Below are positions 26,933 through 35,965 of a stretch of 48,574 nt of DNA, in pieces. The notes beneath the pieces were generated by a model that saw only the letters and a program-made list of their open reading frames with translations, did not search any database and was not told the origin of the DNA. The translations under genes were made by a program, and so were the position numbers. The stretch is from contig JAHWGK010000019.1 in assembly GCA_020054495.1 (NCBI GenBank), forward strand, positions 1-48,574, given 5' to 3'. The stretch is from Thermoplasmata archaeon. GTDB taxonomy: Archaea > Thermoplasmatota > E2 > DHVEG-1. Position 1 is the first letter of the stretch, and the number at the start of each line of letters is the position of its first letter.

Positions 26933-28090
26933 CTAGTTGAGTGGAGAAGGCGGTACTCCTTTTGGAAGAGGAGGGTGAATGTCTGGTATTTCCCAATCAT
27001 TAAGGTTTTCGATATTTACAAGCATATATAGAAAAACAGGTAGACCTGTTTTCATCCAATGAATTAGATGATCATGTTTCCCACTGCTAAACCAAGGGTC
27101 ATAATCAGGTGTAAGAAGTTCAAATGTAAATGAAGGTATTTGGAATTCTTTATAACACCATGCCATGGAATTTCCATTGCCATAACCACCTTTACTTTTA
27201 GAAGCTCTGTACTCTGTATTTTTACTAATCCAATTTTTTGCATTATCATATACTGCAAGTTCGTTTGGAGATATTTCATATTCTGACCTTTTAACACCAA
27301 TTGAAGGAGAAGCAATGCAATGAGTTGCAGTATGGCAAGACAGATAAAAAGAAAAATATCCATTATTGATTTTATTCATAAAATCTTTAAGAGCTTGACT
27401 TTCAGGTTCAGAAAAAGGGCGACGTCCACTGTTAGTCCAAAAAAAACCTGTACGAGGAATTCCAAACCATCTTATTTTAATAAAACCTAATATCTTTCCA
27501 AGAGGTATACTACGTCCTAATATTCTACCAAAATGAACATCAAAATTGCGATTTAGGTCTATTCCATTTTCATTAAATCTATCATCATTTTCACGACCAT
27601 CAGGGTTCAAAATTGGAATAATATAAATTTCAGAAGTGTTGAGAACATTTCTAACTGTATTGTTATAACCATAATTGATGAGCAGATATTCAGCGAGATA
27701 TAAACATGCTTCTCCTGATTCCCATTCATTTCCATGAATACAGCCATCAATTAAACATGAATATTTTCTAGTTCTATTTTGTTCATTTGTTATACGGATA
27801 CACCAAATATCCCTATTTTTAACACTTTGTCCTATTGAAAAGATGTCTACTAAGTTAGGATAATTCTTATTGAGATCATTCAGCATTTTAGTTGTTCTAT
27901 AGTAATCATGGTATTCGCCATTTTTCCAATTAGGCAACACTGATGGGTAATCTAACTGAATCTCTACAGGTACTTCGTCTTCATTGCCTTTCTTTTTAGC
28001 TTCATTTTGTGATAAAGTGTAAAACTTTACAGTTAGTAAAATAAGGATAACAAAAATTACAATTAAACAAATCTTTAATTTATTTTTCAT
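26933..28090 (-). CDS. membrane-anchored zinc carboxypeptidase (M14)
   Basis: This 385-residue metallocarboxypeptidase is of the M14 family. An N-terminal hydrophobic segment (about 6-25) acts as signal or anchor. The zinc site is HGNEWE (His and Glu) with a third ligand in LSCHTATH, and the catalytic Glu lies in FTFELLTP. The substrate-binding block NPDGRENDDRFNENGIDLNRNFD is well conserved. The frame is open from a TTG at 28099, but the ATG at 28090 gives a normal basic N-terminus. A TTTATAAG box lies about 25 bases upstream with no ribosome binding site, so the transcript may be nearly leaderless. Confidence 0.9.
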   Translation of the reverse strand: MKNKLKICLIVIFVILILLTVKFYTLSQNEAKKKGNEDEVPVEIQLDYPSVLPNWKNGEYHDYYRTTKMLNDLNKNYPNLVDIFSIGQSVKNRDIWCIRITNEQNRTRKYSCLIDGCIHGNEWESGEACLYLAEYLLINYGYNNTVRNVLNTSEIYIIPILNPDGRENDDRFNENGIDLNRNFDVHFGRILGRSIPLGKILGFIKIRWFGIPRTGFFWTNSGRRPFSEPESQALKDFMNKINNGYFSFYLSCHTATHCIASPSIGVKRSEYEISPNELAVYDNAKNWISKNTEYRASKSKGGYGNGNSMAWCYKEFQIPSFTFELLTPDYDPWFSSGKHDHLIHWMKTGLPVFLYMLVNIENLNDWEIPDIHPPLPKGVPPSPLN

Positions 28091-28198
28091 CACATACAAT
28101 TTATTTAATTTAACTTATAAATAATTTATCATTTAAAAAAACAATAGAAAAAGTCAAAAAAGGTTGATAATATACGTCAATGCCATAATAGGGGTCTT

Positions 28199-28870
28199 AT
28201 GAAAAAGAAATTAAGAATTGGTGTTTTAGCATCTGGCGGAGGAACAGATCTCCAGAGCATTATTGATGCATCTGAGAAAGGAATGATAGATGCTCAGGTT
28301 GTTGCTGTAATTAGTGATAGCAAGGATTCTTTTGCACTAAAAAGAGCGGAAAAACATAAGATAAAAGCGTTTTTTATTAATCCAAAAGGAAAAGATAGTC
28401 AAGATCATGATAAAGAGACAGATAAAATACTAGAGGAAAACAAAGTAGATCTTGTTATTGGAGCAGGTTATATGAAAATTCTTTCCTCTTGTTTTGTTAA
28501 AAAATGGTATGGTAAATTAATTAATATTCATCCAGCGCTTTTACCTTCATTTAAAGGTACAAATGGTCAAGGAGATGCTTTGGATTATGGAGTCAAGATT
28601 GCAGGTTGTACAATCCATTTTATGGATGAACAAATGGACCATGGACCAATTATTTTACAAGCTGCAGTAAAGGTTATGCCTGGAGATGATAGGGACAAAC
28701 TTGCACATCGAATACTTGATGTTGAACATCAAATATTACCAAGAACTGTCCAACTTTTTGCACAAGGTAGATTATCAATTGAAGGCAGGAAGGTAAAAAT
28801 CAAAAAAGGGGATAGCTGGAAGGATAAATACGAATTAATTCCTGATGTGCTTTATCCAGATGGTTACTAG
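28199..28870 (+). CDS. purN: phosphoribosylglycinamide formyltransferase PurN
   Basis: This 223-residue enzyme formylates GAR in purine synthesis using formyl-tetrahydrofolate. The N-terminal VLASGGGTDLQSI binds phosphate. The catalytic motif NIHPALLPSFKGTNG, followed by GCTIHFMDEQMDHGPII, includes the Asn-His-Asp triad. AGGGG before the ATG acts as ribosome binding site. Folate-polyglutamylation and dihydropteroate genes follow, which indicates a purine/folate-type cluster. Confidence 0.95.
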   Translation: MKKKLRIGVLASGGGTDLQSIIDASEKGMIDAQVVAVISDSKDSFALKRAEKHKIKAFFINPKGKDSQDHDKETDKILEENKVDLVIGAGYMKILSSCFVKKWYGKLINIHPALLPSFKGTNGQGDALDYGVKIAGCTIHFMDEQMDHGPIILQAAVKVMPGDDRDKLAHRILDVEHQILPRTVQLFAQGRLSIEGRKVKIKKGDSWKDKYELIPDVLYPDGY

Positions 28871-28878
28871 CTGTTAAT

Positions 28879-30153
28879 ATGAATTATAAAGAAACTATTA
28901 GCTGGCTTTATTCTTTTGAAAAATTTGGTATTAAACTAGGTTTAGAGAGAATCATGCATATTTGTAAAAAAATTGGAGATCCTCAAAAAAAATTTAGAGT
29001 AGTTCATGTCGGTGGAACAAATGGAAAGGGATCTGTGTGTAGATTTTTACAATCAATTTTAACTCTAAACGGGTATAAAGTTGGGGTTTACACATCTCCA
29101 CATCTTCAAAGATTTTCAGAAAGATTTGTAATAGATGACAAAGAAATTTCAGAAAAAGAAGCTGTATCACTTGTTGAAAAAGTAAAACCGATAATTGATG
29201 AGATGGTTAAAGACAACAATACTCCAACATTTTTTGAGATTGTTACTGCAATGGCATTTCAATATTTCAGCGATAAACATGTTGATTTTGCCATTGTTGA
29301 AGTAGGACTTGGCGGGCGCTTTGACGCAACAAATATTGTTGATCCCATTATTACAATAATTACAAATGTTTCTCTAGAACACCAAAATGTTCTTGGAGAA
29401 AAAATTGAAGATATTGCTTTTGAAAAAGCAGGTATTATAAAAGAAAATGTTCCATTAATTACTGGTACTAGTAGTAAATCCATAGATGTAGTAGAAAAAA
29501 TTACGAAAGAAAAAAAATCCCCTTTAACTTTGATTAATGATAGTTCCCGGAAAAAAATTGGTGGAGGAGTTGATTGGCAGGAATTTTTAATTAATGGTTC
29601 ATTGAAAGAGTATAATGTAAAAACCTCGATGGTAGGTAAATTTCAAGGTGAAAATATTGCTCTAACTCTTGCAACTATAGAAACTCTTCAAATGAGTGGT
29701 GTCTATATTACAGACGAAAGTATCATAGATGGTATCGAAAAAACTATGAATCCCGGGAGAATGGAAATTGTAGGTTTTGAACCAATAATTCTTCTTGATG
29801 GTGCCCATAATATAGCGGGGATGGAATCCTTAAAAAAGACGATAGAAGATGATTTTGTCTATGAAAAATTAATTCTTGTTTTAGGTATACTTTCAGATAA
29901 AAATATTCAGGAAATGTTGGATATAATTATACCTATTGCAGACATGATTATTGTAACAAAATCCCATAATAAAAGAGCGGCAAAACCATCTGATTTAAAA
30001 AAAATGATTTGCGAAAAAAAGGTTGTTGTAAAAAATGAAATCTCTGATGCAATAGATTATGCAAGAAAGGTTGCAAAAAAACAAGACTTTATATGTATCA
30101 CTGGTTCTCTTTTTACAGTTGGAGAGGCAAAAGGCTATCTCCAAAAATGTTAA
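28879..30153 (+). CDS. folC: folylpolyglutamate/dihydrofolate synthase FolC
   Basis: This 424-residue Mur-ligase-type enzyme adds glutamate to dihydropteroate or folates. The P-loop HVGGTNGKGSV lies near residue 43. EVGLGGRFDATNIV and TNVSLEHQNVLG are the standard folC blocks, and LLDGAHNIAGM marks the C-terminal ligase domain. It begins eight bases after purN. The substrate in this archaeon may be folate or another pterin. Confidence 0.93.
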   Translation: MNYKETISWLYSFEKFGIKLGLERIMHICKKIGDPQKKFRVVHVGGTNGKGSVCRFLQSILTLNGYKVGVYTSPHLQRFSERFVIDDKEISEKEAVSLVEKVKPIIDEMVKDNNTPTFFEIVTAMAFQYFSDKHVDFAIVEVGLGGRFDATNIVDPIITIITNVSLEHQNVLGEKIEDIAFEKAGIIKENVPLITGTSSKSIDVVEKITKEKKSPLTLINDSSRKKIGGGVDWQEFLINGSLKEYNVKTSMVGKFQGENIALTLATIETLQMSGVYITDESIIDGIEKTMNPGRMEIVGFEPIILLDGAHNIAGMESLKKTIEDDFVYEKLILVLGILSDKNIQEMLDIIIPIADMIIVTKSHNKRAAKPSDLKKMICEKKVVVKNEISDAIDYARKVAKKQDFICITGSLFTVGEAKGYLQKC

Positions 30154-30183
30154 TATATTCTATTCGATAGCAAGCTGATTAAA

Positions 30184-30387
30184 ATGTTTGAAAACTGGAG
30201 TATCAGGCAAATAATAATAGTATTTTTAGGATCCCTTCTATGCGTAGCAGTAATACAAGTTATTATGTTTATAACTAATCGATCTATCTACATACATTTC
30301 GGGCTATCTTTTCTTGCCCTTTTTATTGCACTTATGTTATTTCATACAGTAAATATAAGATTTAAAAGGATGAGAAAAAGAAAATAA
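30184..30387 (+). CDS. small two-helix membrane protein, copy 1 of a tandem pair
   Basis: This 67-residue protein starts MFENWS, has two hydrophobic helices (about 8-28 and 38-56) and a strongly basic C-terminus. I do not recognise a family. The next gene encodes a protein of similar length and layout that also starts MFEN, suggesting an old tandem duplication. It follows folC by 30 bases. Confidence 0.6.
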   Translation: MFENWSIRQIIIVFLGSLLCVAVIQVIMFITNRSIYIHFGLSFLALFIALMLFHTVNIRFKRMRKRK

Positions 30388-30463
30388 AGCTCTTTTTTGT
30401 TTAATTTTTATAATCTTGAACTTCCAAAAACGTTAATAGGCTAAAGGGGATATTCGCCAAACA

Positions 30464-30682
30464 ATGTTTGAAAATAGAACCGAAAAAGAATTAATCGTAA
30501 TTTATGCTGTTATTGCTATTGCGGTAGCTCTTATCCTCGCTGCTTTTAAATTTTCATATGGAGTTGATATTTATTACATAATAATTGCTGCAAATATCGA
30601 GTTTTTCTGTGTTTTTTACATCTTGTACCTTCCAATTAAAGTAAGGAAAGCCAGAGAAAAACAACAGAAATTGAAAAAATAA
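30464..30682 (+). CDS. small two-helix membrane protein, copy 2 of a tandem pair
   Basis: This 72-residue protein starts MFENRTEKEL and has two hydrophobic helices (about 10-28 and 36-57) and a Lys-rich tail. It shares start, size and topology with the preceding gene, but the helices have diverged strongly. The function is unknown. AAGGGG near 30443-30448 is about 17 bases from the start, a long spacing for a ribosome binding site. Confidence 0.6.
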   Translation: MFENRTEKELIVIYAVIAIAVALILAAFKFSYGVDIYYIIIAANIEFFCVFYILYLPIKVRKAREKQQKLKK

Positions 30683-30736
30683 ATGTTTAAGATTTTCTGC
30701 AAATATTTGATATAGAATTAGTGTATTCTGTTTTTT

Positions 30737-31102
30737 GTGACAGAACACGATCCTCATATTATTGATGTAAAAAACCTTGAAGATGCAAGAAATGCCATAA
30801 AACAAATTGGTAGTGACTCACAAAGTATAGATATAATGGCACCTAAGACTATTTCTAAAGTTATAAAACTTCAAAATGTGGTGCTTCAGGATGCTGTTAT
30901 AGTTAAGCAGGATATGCTTTCAATCGGTGGAGAAGTTGCCGTTCCTAAAAATACTTTTGAGCTTCATGAAAAAACTGGTGACATTTTAGTAATAGGAACG
31001 ATAAAACAATTGAATGAACTTGTTTTGAAACTAAACAGACATTATCCAAGATTAAAGAACATATCTAAAGAATTATCAATTTTGTTGAAGGATGTCAAAT
31101 GA
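30737..31102 (+). CDS. stand-alone N-terminal domain of long-form dihydropteroate synthase
   Basis: This 121-residue protein resembles the N-terminal extension seen in long dihydropteroate synthases of some bacteria. It has IDIMAPKTISKVIKLQNV, then AVIVKQDMLSIGGEVAVP, and DILVIGTIKQLNELVLKL. Here it is a separate gene whose TGA overlaps the folP ATG. The start is a GTG without an obvious ribosome binding site, and it lies in the loop of a small hairpin (30726-30745). The assignment rests on remembered family pattern, not a search. Confidence 0.7.
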   Translation: MTEHDPHIIDVKNLEDARNAIKQIGSDSQSIDIMAPKTISKVIKLQNVVLQDAVIVKQDMLSIGGEVAVPKNTFELHEKTGDILVIGTIKQLNELVLKLNRHYPRLKNISKELSILLKDVK

Positions 31103-31956
31103 GTATATTAAAGATTGGTAAAAAAAAATTTGAACTTGATAAACGTACTATTGTGATGGGTATTTTGAATGTTACTCCTGATTCTTTTTCTGATGGTGGT
31201 AAATTTTTTTCTGTTGATGATGCTGTAAAACAAGCTTTAAGAATGGAAAAAGAAGGTGCCGACATCATCGATATAGGTGGAGAATCAACAAGACCTGGGG
31301 CTAATGCTATTTCTGTGAGTGAAGAGATGAATCATGTTACACCTGTAGTAGAGGAACTAGTTAAAAAAATCAAAGTTCCGCTTTCTATTGATACATATAA
31401 GTCTGAAATTGCAAAAAAAGCACTTGATTTAGGTGCTAGTATGATCAATGATATTACTGCACTTAAAGGTGATAAACTTCTCATAAATGTCGTAGCTGAT
31501 TATAATGTTCCTATCTGTCTAATGCATATGAAGGGAAACCCTAGAAACATGCAGGTTAACCCAATGTATGAGGATATAATGAATGTAATCCATGACTTTT
31601 TAAAAGAAAGAATAGAATTTGCAATGTTTTGCGATATCAAAAAGGAGAATATCGTTATAGATCCAGGTCTTGGATTTGGAAAGCGAACTGGAAGAGGTAT
31701 TGAAGATAACTGTGTGATACTTCATCGTCTTTCTGAGTTGAAAAAACTTGGACTTCCTATCTTGGTTGGTCCTTCAAGGAAGACGTTTATTGGTAATATC
31801 TGCGGAGGTGATAAGCCTCTACCTGTTACAGATCGGCTAGAAGGTAGTCTTGCGGCTGCTTGTATAGCTGTTGTTAATGGTGCCAATATTGTTCGTGTTC
31901 ATGATGTAAAAGAGACACGACGAAGTGTTGATATAGTTGATTGTATTTTTAGGTAG
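31099..31956 (+). CDS. folP: dihydropteroate synthase FolP
   Basis: This 285-residue TIM-barrel enzyme condenses a pterin pyrophosphate with p-aminobenzoate or a related compound. The blocks [60 protein letters not shown] and GPSRKTFIG are all present. Translation is coupled to the upstream N-domain gene by ATGA. An ArsM-like gene follows after five bases. Confidence 0.95.
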   Translation: MSILKIGKKKFELDKRTIVMGILNVTPDSFSDGGKFFSVDDAVKQALRMEKEGADIIDIGGESTRPGANAISVSEEMNHVTPVVEELVKKIKVPLSIDTYKSEIAKKALDLGASMINDITALKGDKLLINVVADYNVPICLMHMKGNPRNMQVNPMYEDIMNVIHDFLKERIEFAMFCDIKKENIVIDPGLGFGKRTGRGIEDNCVILHRLSELKKLGLPILVGPSRKTFIGNICGGDKPLPVTDRLEGSLAAACIAVVNGANIVRVHDVKETRRSVDIVDCIFR

Positions 31957-31961
31957 ATATT

Positions 31962-32708
31962 ATGAAAGACAAAGATGTTAAGAAAATTGTAAAGGATAGT
32001 TATAGTGAAATCGCTAAGAAAAGTGGTAATGGTGGTAGCTGTGGTTGTTGTGGCTCCCAAAGTGAAATAGATATTGCTAAATCAATTGGTTATTCTGATG
32101 AAGAAATCGCTACAGCATCTGAAGCTAATCTTGGTCTTGGATGTGGCAACCCTACTGCTCTTGCGAATCTAAATCCTGGAGATATTGTTTTAGATCTAGG
32201 CTCTGGTGCTGGTTTTGATGCTTTTCTTGCTGCAAAAAAAGTTGGGGAGTCGGGAAAAGTAATTGGCGTAGATATGACCGATGAGATGATTGGAAAGGCT
32301 AGAGAAATCGCTAAGAGATATGGTTATAAGAATGTAGAATTTAGACTTGGAGATATTGATAATTTACCCATTGAAAGTGAGTCTATTAGTGTTATAATTA
32401 GTAATTGTGTGATTAATCTTGCACCGGATAAGTTGAAAGTTTTTAAAGAAGCTTACCGGGTTTTAACAAAAAATGGCAGGATGTATGTCTCTGACATTGT
32501 TTTACTCGGGAAACTATCTGAGGAACAAAAGAACAATGCAGAGTTGATAGCTGGTTGTGTCGGTGGAGCTATGTTAAAAGATGATTATCTAAAGGCTATA
32601 ACTGGTGCTGGGTTTAAGTATAGAATTTTAGATGAAGACACAGACATAAGTAATAGACAATATCAAGGAATCAATCTTGAAAGCCTCAAAGTTGAATTAT
32701 ATAAATAA
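31962..32708 (+). CDS. arsM: arsenite S-adenosylmethyltransferase (ArsM-like)
   Basis: This 248-residue SAM-dependent methyltransferase has motif [17 protein letters not shown]. It also has the conserved cysteines of ArsM: LGLGCGNP before motif I, SNCVINL after it, and IAGCVGGA further on. A Cys-rich GSCGCCG sits at the N-terminus. The family methylates As(III). No arsR or arsenic pump lies nearby, so other metalloid or thiol substrates are possible. It follows folP closely and may simply share its transcript. Confidence 0.85.
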   Translation: MKDKDVKKIVKDSYSEIAKKSGNGGSCGCCGSQSEIDIAKSIGYSDEEIATASEANLGLGCGNPTALANLNPGDIVLDLGSGAGFDAFLAAKKVGESGKVIGVDMTDEMIGKAREIAKRYGYKNVEFRLGDIDNLPIESESISVIISNCVINLAPDKLKVFKEAYRVLTKNGRMYVSDIVLLGKLSEEQKNNAELIAGCVGGAMLKDDYLKAITGAGFKYRILDEDTDISNRQYQGINLESLKVELYK

Positions 32709-32737
32709 ACTCCTCTGTAAAATATTTGAGGAATATC

Positions 32738-32935
32738 CTATTCCTCATCAAACAGAAATAATTCATCAACTGTAGTTTTTAAGGCTTTAGCAACATCATA
32801 GGCTAATTTAAGCGAAGGATTATATTTACCTTTTTCAAGAAATACAATTGTTTCTCGTCTTACATTTATTTTCTTTGCAAGATCTTCCTGAGTTAGATCA
32901 TATCGGGCTCTGTATTCTTTTATCCTTGTTTTCAT
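32738..32935 (-). CDS. XRE-family helix-turn-helix regulator
   Basis: This 65-residue protein is a single HTH domain of the small archaeal/bacterial XRE type: [42 protein letters not shown], then DELFLF. It is encoded one base after a membrane-protein gene on the same strand, a common pairing. An array of CTAACAT half-sites lies upstream of the pair and is the obvious candidate operator for autoregulation. Confidence 0.92.
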   Translation of the reverse strand: MKTRIKEYRARYDLTQEDLAKKINVRRETIVFLEKGKYNPSLKLAYDVAKALKTTVDELFLFDEE

Positions 32936-32936
32936 T

Positions 32937-33341
32937 TTAGTTTCCTTTCCTGGAAAAGTAAATAAAAGATATCATAAAAACCATTCCAGAAACTAAAACT
33001 ACAGCTGCAGTAACAAGCCCACCTCTTAATTCTTGATCAAAGAGAATATTGTATCCAAGATTGCTAATTATAGAGCTCCATATAGCTGCAATAAATCCAT
33101 AGTATCCAGCCTTATACCCCGCTAACTTTAATCTTTCATCTTGTGCTGGTAGCCCTGCCTTTAAATTTTTTACTCTATCCCATACAAGATAAATTGAGGT
33201 AATTACCAATATTAAGACAATTAATATTGAAAATAAATCAAATTCCTCAATACTTTCTTTTGCGCCTAGATAGATAATTAAAGTAAAAATCACGCATACA
33301 GCAATTCCTACTCCTAATATTGTTGTTATTTTATCTTTCAT
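32937..33341 (-). CDS. four-helix membrane protein paired with XRE regulator (DUF2178-like)
   Basis: This 134-residue protein has four transmembrane helices. A cytoplasmic loop between helices 2 and 3 contains [22 protein letters not shown], the type of motif found in DUF2178-like proteins that accompany small XRE regulators. The function is unknown. AGGTGAT is an excellent ribosome binding site. The regulator gene follows after one base. Confidence 0.78.
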   Translation of the reverse strand: MKDKITTILGVGIAVCVIFTLIIYLGAKESIEEFDLFSILIVLILVITSIYLVWDRVKNLKAGLPAQDERLKLAGYKAGYYGFIAAIWSSIISNLGYNILFDQELRGGLVTAAVVLVSGMVFMISFIYFSRKGN

Positions 33342-33368
33342 TTCATATCACCTTTTTGTTATCAAATT

Positions 33369-33417
33369 CTAACATATTGTTATATATTTCTAACATTATG
33401 TTAGATGTATATAACAT
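33369..33417. promoter_or_regulatory. operator array with 21-bp phasing
   Basis: CTAACAT occurs at 33369 and 33390 and the variant ATAACAT at 33411, exactly 21 bases apart (two helical turns). The middle copy forms a perfect palindrome CTAACAT-T-ATGTTAG (33390-33404). The first copy has a degenerate partner. The array overlaps the TATA-like stretch that should drive the membrane-protein/XRE pair on the minus strand. Autorepression by the XRE protein is the simplest inference. Confidence 0.6.
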
Positions 33418-33536
33418 TTAGTATTTATAGTTTTCGCATTCATAATGTAAAATATAAACAAAATAGAGAATAAAATAATGAAAGAATCTGTGGAAAATAA
33501 CATTAAGTATTACTTGATTCCAGAATTGTGAAATAT

Positions 33537-34886
33537 ATGGATGACCCAGTTTGTCCTCTCGATTACCGTTACGGAAGAAAGGAGTTAAAAGAAATCTTCG
33601 GTGAGACACGTCGTCTTCAATATTTACTCAACGTTGAAGCTGCTCTGGCTCGTGCTCATGCCAAAGTCGGAAATATTCCAAAGAGTGCTGCTGATGAAAT
33701 CACTAAGAAAGCATCCATAAAGTATGTTAAGATAGAAAGAGTAAATGAAATCGAAGTTGAAACAAAACATGACATAATGGCTGTCGCAAGAGCACTTGCT
33801 GAAGTCTGCAGTGGTGATGCTGGTAAATATATTCATCTTGGAGCAACTAGTTATGATATTGTTGATACTGCAAATGCCCTTCAGTTTGCTGAATCAACCG
33901 AGCATATTCAAAAAGGATTGAAGGAACTTAGAAACACATTTGTCAGTCTTGCAAAGAAATATAAGAAAACCGTGATGGTCGGTAGAACCCATGGCCAACA
34001 TACAATTCCCATTACTTTTGGTCTCAAGATGGCAGGATACACAATGGAAGTAGATCGCCATATGGAAAGAATATTTGAATGTAAAAGCAGACTTCTTGTT
34101 GGAAAGCTCTCTGGTGCAGTTGGAACTGGCGCTGCTTTAGGGAAAAATGCTTTAAAGCTTCAAGAGGAAATGCTAAAAGGGTTAAAACTCGGTGTTGAGG
34201 ATGTTTCGACTCAGATTGTTTGCCGCGATCGATATAATGAACTTCTTGGGGTTCTTGGCAATATTGCAACTAGTATAGAGAAGTTTGCTACTGAGATTCG
34301 TAACTTACAGCGCGATGAAATAGGTGAGGTAGCTGAAGCATTTGAAGCAAAGAAACAGGTTGGTTCCTCCACGATGCCGCATAAAAGAAATCCGATTACT
34401 TGTGAACAGGTCTGCGGTCTCGCACGTGTCGTTCGTGGCTTCATAATTCCAACTTTTGAAAACGCAATTCAGTGGCATGAACGTGATCTTTGTAACTCTT
34501 CATCTGAACGTTTTATCATGCCACATTCGATAATACTTACAGATTGGATCGTTTATCAAACAAATACTGTGTTTAAAAATCTAAAAGTTTTTCCTGAACG
34601 TATGAAAAAGAACTTAGAGATTTCAAAAGGATTGCCTATGGCAGAATCAATTATGACAACTCTTATTACAAAAGGTATGGGTAGAGGAGATGCTCACGAA
34701 CTTATGAGGAAAACATCATTAAAAGCTATTCAAAATAATAAATCATTAAATGAAGTTTTTTTAGATGAGAATAAGAAATTAAAACTACTATCAAGAGAAG
34801 AAATAAATGATGCTTTAAAACCTGAGAATTATCTTGGGGCAGCCGAAAAAATCGTTGATAAAGTCATCAAAAAAATCGAGAGATAA
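33537..34886 (+). CDS. purB: adenylosuccinate lyase PurB
   Basis: This enzyme acts twice in purine synthesis, cleaving SAICAR and adenylosuccinate. The roughly 449-residue protein begins CPLDYRYGRKELKEIF. It carries the fumarase-superfamily signature GSSTMPHKRNPITCEQV and the RTHGQHTIP catalytic histidine block. The frame opens at a GTG at 33528; I prefer the ATG at 33537. Neither has a clear ribosome binding site. TyrRS follows after six bases. Confidence 0.95.
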   Translation: MDDPVCPLDYRYGRKELKEIFGETRRLQYLLNVEAALARAHAKVGNIPKSAADEITKKASIKYVKIERVNEIEVETKHDIMAVARALAEVCSGDAGKYIHLGATSYDIVDTANALQFAESTEHIQKGLKELRNTFVSLAKKYKKTVMVGRTHGQHTIPITFGLKMAGYTMEVDRHMERIFECKSRLLVGKLSGAVGTGAALGKNALKLQEEMLKGLKLGVEDVSTQIVCRDRYNELLGVLGNIATSIEKFATEIRNLQRDEIGEVAEAFEAKKQVGSSTMPHKRNPITCEQVCGLARVVRGFIIPTFENAIQWHERDLCNSSSERFIMPHSIILTDWIVYQTNTVFKNLKVFPERMKKNLEISKGLPMAESIMTTLITKGMGRGDAHELMRKTSLKAIQNNKSLNEVFLDENKKLKLLSREEINDALKPENYLGAAEKIVDKVIKKIER

Positions 34887-34892
34887 GATAGT

Positions 34893-35936
34893 ATGGACAA
34901 ATTAGAAAGTCTTACAGCAAATGCAGTAGAAATTGTTACAATCGAAGAATTAAAAGAAATCTTAAAAAAAAGTAAACCAAAAGGATACATTGGCTTTGAG
35001 CCCTCTGGAACCGTTCATCTCGGCTGGAAGATTTGTACAAATAAAATCAAAGATTTTCTTGAATGTGGATTTGATTTTACATTACTTCTAGCAGATTGGC
35101 ATGCTTATATCAACGACAAGCTTGGTGGAGATATTGAAAAAATCAAGCTCTGTGGAAAATACATGGAAGACTGTTTTGCTGCAATGGGTGTTGACAAAAA
35201 TAAAGTAAAATTTGTTTATGCTAGTGATTATGTTAATGACCCGAAATATTGGGAGCTTGTTTTAAGGGTATCTAAAGCAACCTCACTTGCTCGTGTAAAA
35301 AGAGCAATGGATATTATGGGTAGAGACGAGAGTGAGGCAGACAGGGATCTATCAAAATTATTCTATCCTGCAATGCAGGTTTCAGACATATTCTATTTTG
35401 ATGTAGATGTTGCATATGGCGGTATGGATCAGCGTCATGCACATATGCTTGCTAGAGATGTTTCCAAGAAACTTGGGAAAAAACCACCTGTTGCAATTCA
35501 TACACCGCTTTTAACAGGCCTACAAGCAGGTGGTCGTATGAATGCAATCGAAGTAAAAATGAGTAAGAGTAAACCTGAATCTATGATTTCTATTCATGAT
35601 GATCCTGCAAGTGTAAAAAAGAAAATTAGTAAGGCGTTTTGTCCCGAAAAACAAGTTGAAGGTAACCCAATTCTTGAGATATGTAAATTTGTAATTTTCC
35701 CTGAACTTAAAGATAAATCTTTTTTAATTGATAGACCTGAAAAGTTTGGCGGAATTCTTGAATTTAAGAATTATGAAGAGTTGGAAAAGGCCTTTGTTAC
35801 TGGTCTTCACCCTCTGGATTTAAAGAACGCTGCAACAACTTATATAAATCAAATTCTAGAGCCAGTTCATAAGTATTTTGAAAAACATTCTGAGAATTAT
35901 AATAAAATAAAAAAAGAAGGGATAATATCAGTTTGA
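34893..35936 (+). CDS. tyrS: tyrosyl-tRNA synthetase
   Basis: This class I aminoacyl-tRNA synthetase of 347 residues is of the archaeal/eukaryotic TyrRS type. The HIGH-like motif is PSGTVHLGW near residue 38, and the KMSKS-like motif is VKMSKSKP near 225. The tyrosine-pocket block YGGMDQRHAHMLARDV and the following TPLLTGLQAGGRM are characteristic. No large C-terminal domain is present, as expected for archaea. It follows purB closely. Confidence 0.94.
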   Translation: MDKLESLTANAVEIVTIEELKEILKKSKPKGYIGFEPSGTVHLGWKICTNKIKDFLECGFDFTLLLADWHAYINDKLGGDIEKIKLCGKYMEDCFAAMGVDKNKVKFVYASDYVNDPKYWELVLRVSKATSLARVKRAMDIMGRDESEADRDLSKLFYPAMQVSDIFYFDVDVAYGGMDQRHAHMLARDVSKKLGKKPPVAIHTPLLTGLQAGGRMNAIEVKMSKSKPESMISIHDDPASVKKKISKAFCPEKQVEGNPILEICKFVIFPELKDKSFLIDRPEKFGGILEFKNYEELEKAFVTGLHPLDLKNAATTYINQILEPVHKYFEKHSENYNKIKKEGIISV

Positions 35937-35965
35937 TTTGTTATCCGAGGTTTTTTAATTGATTA

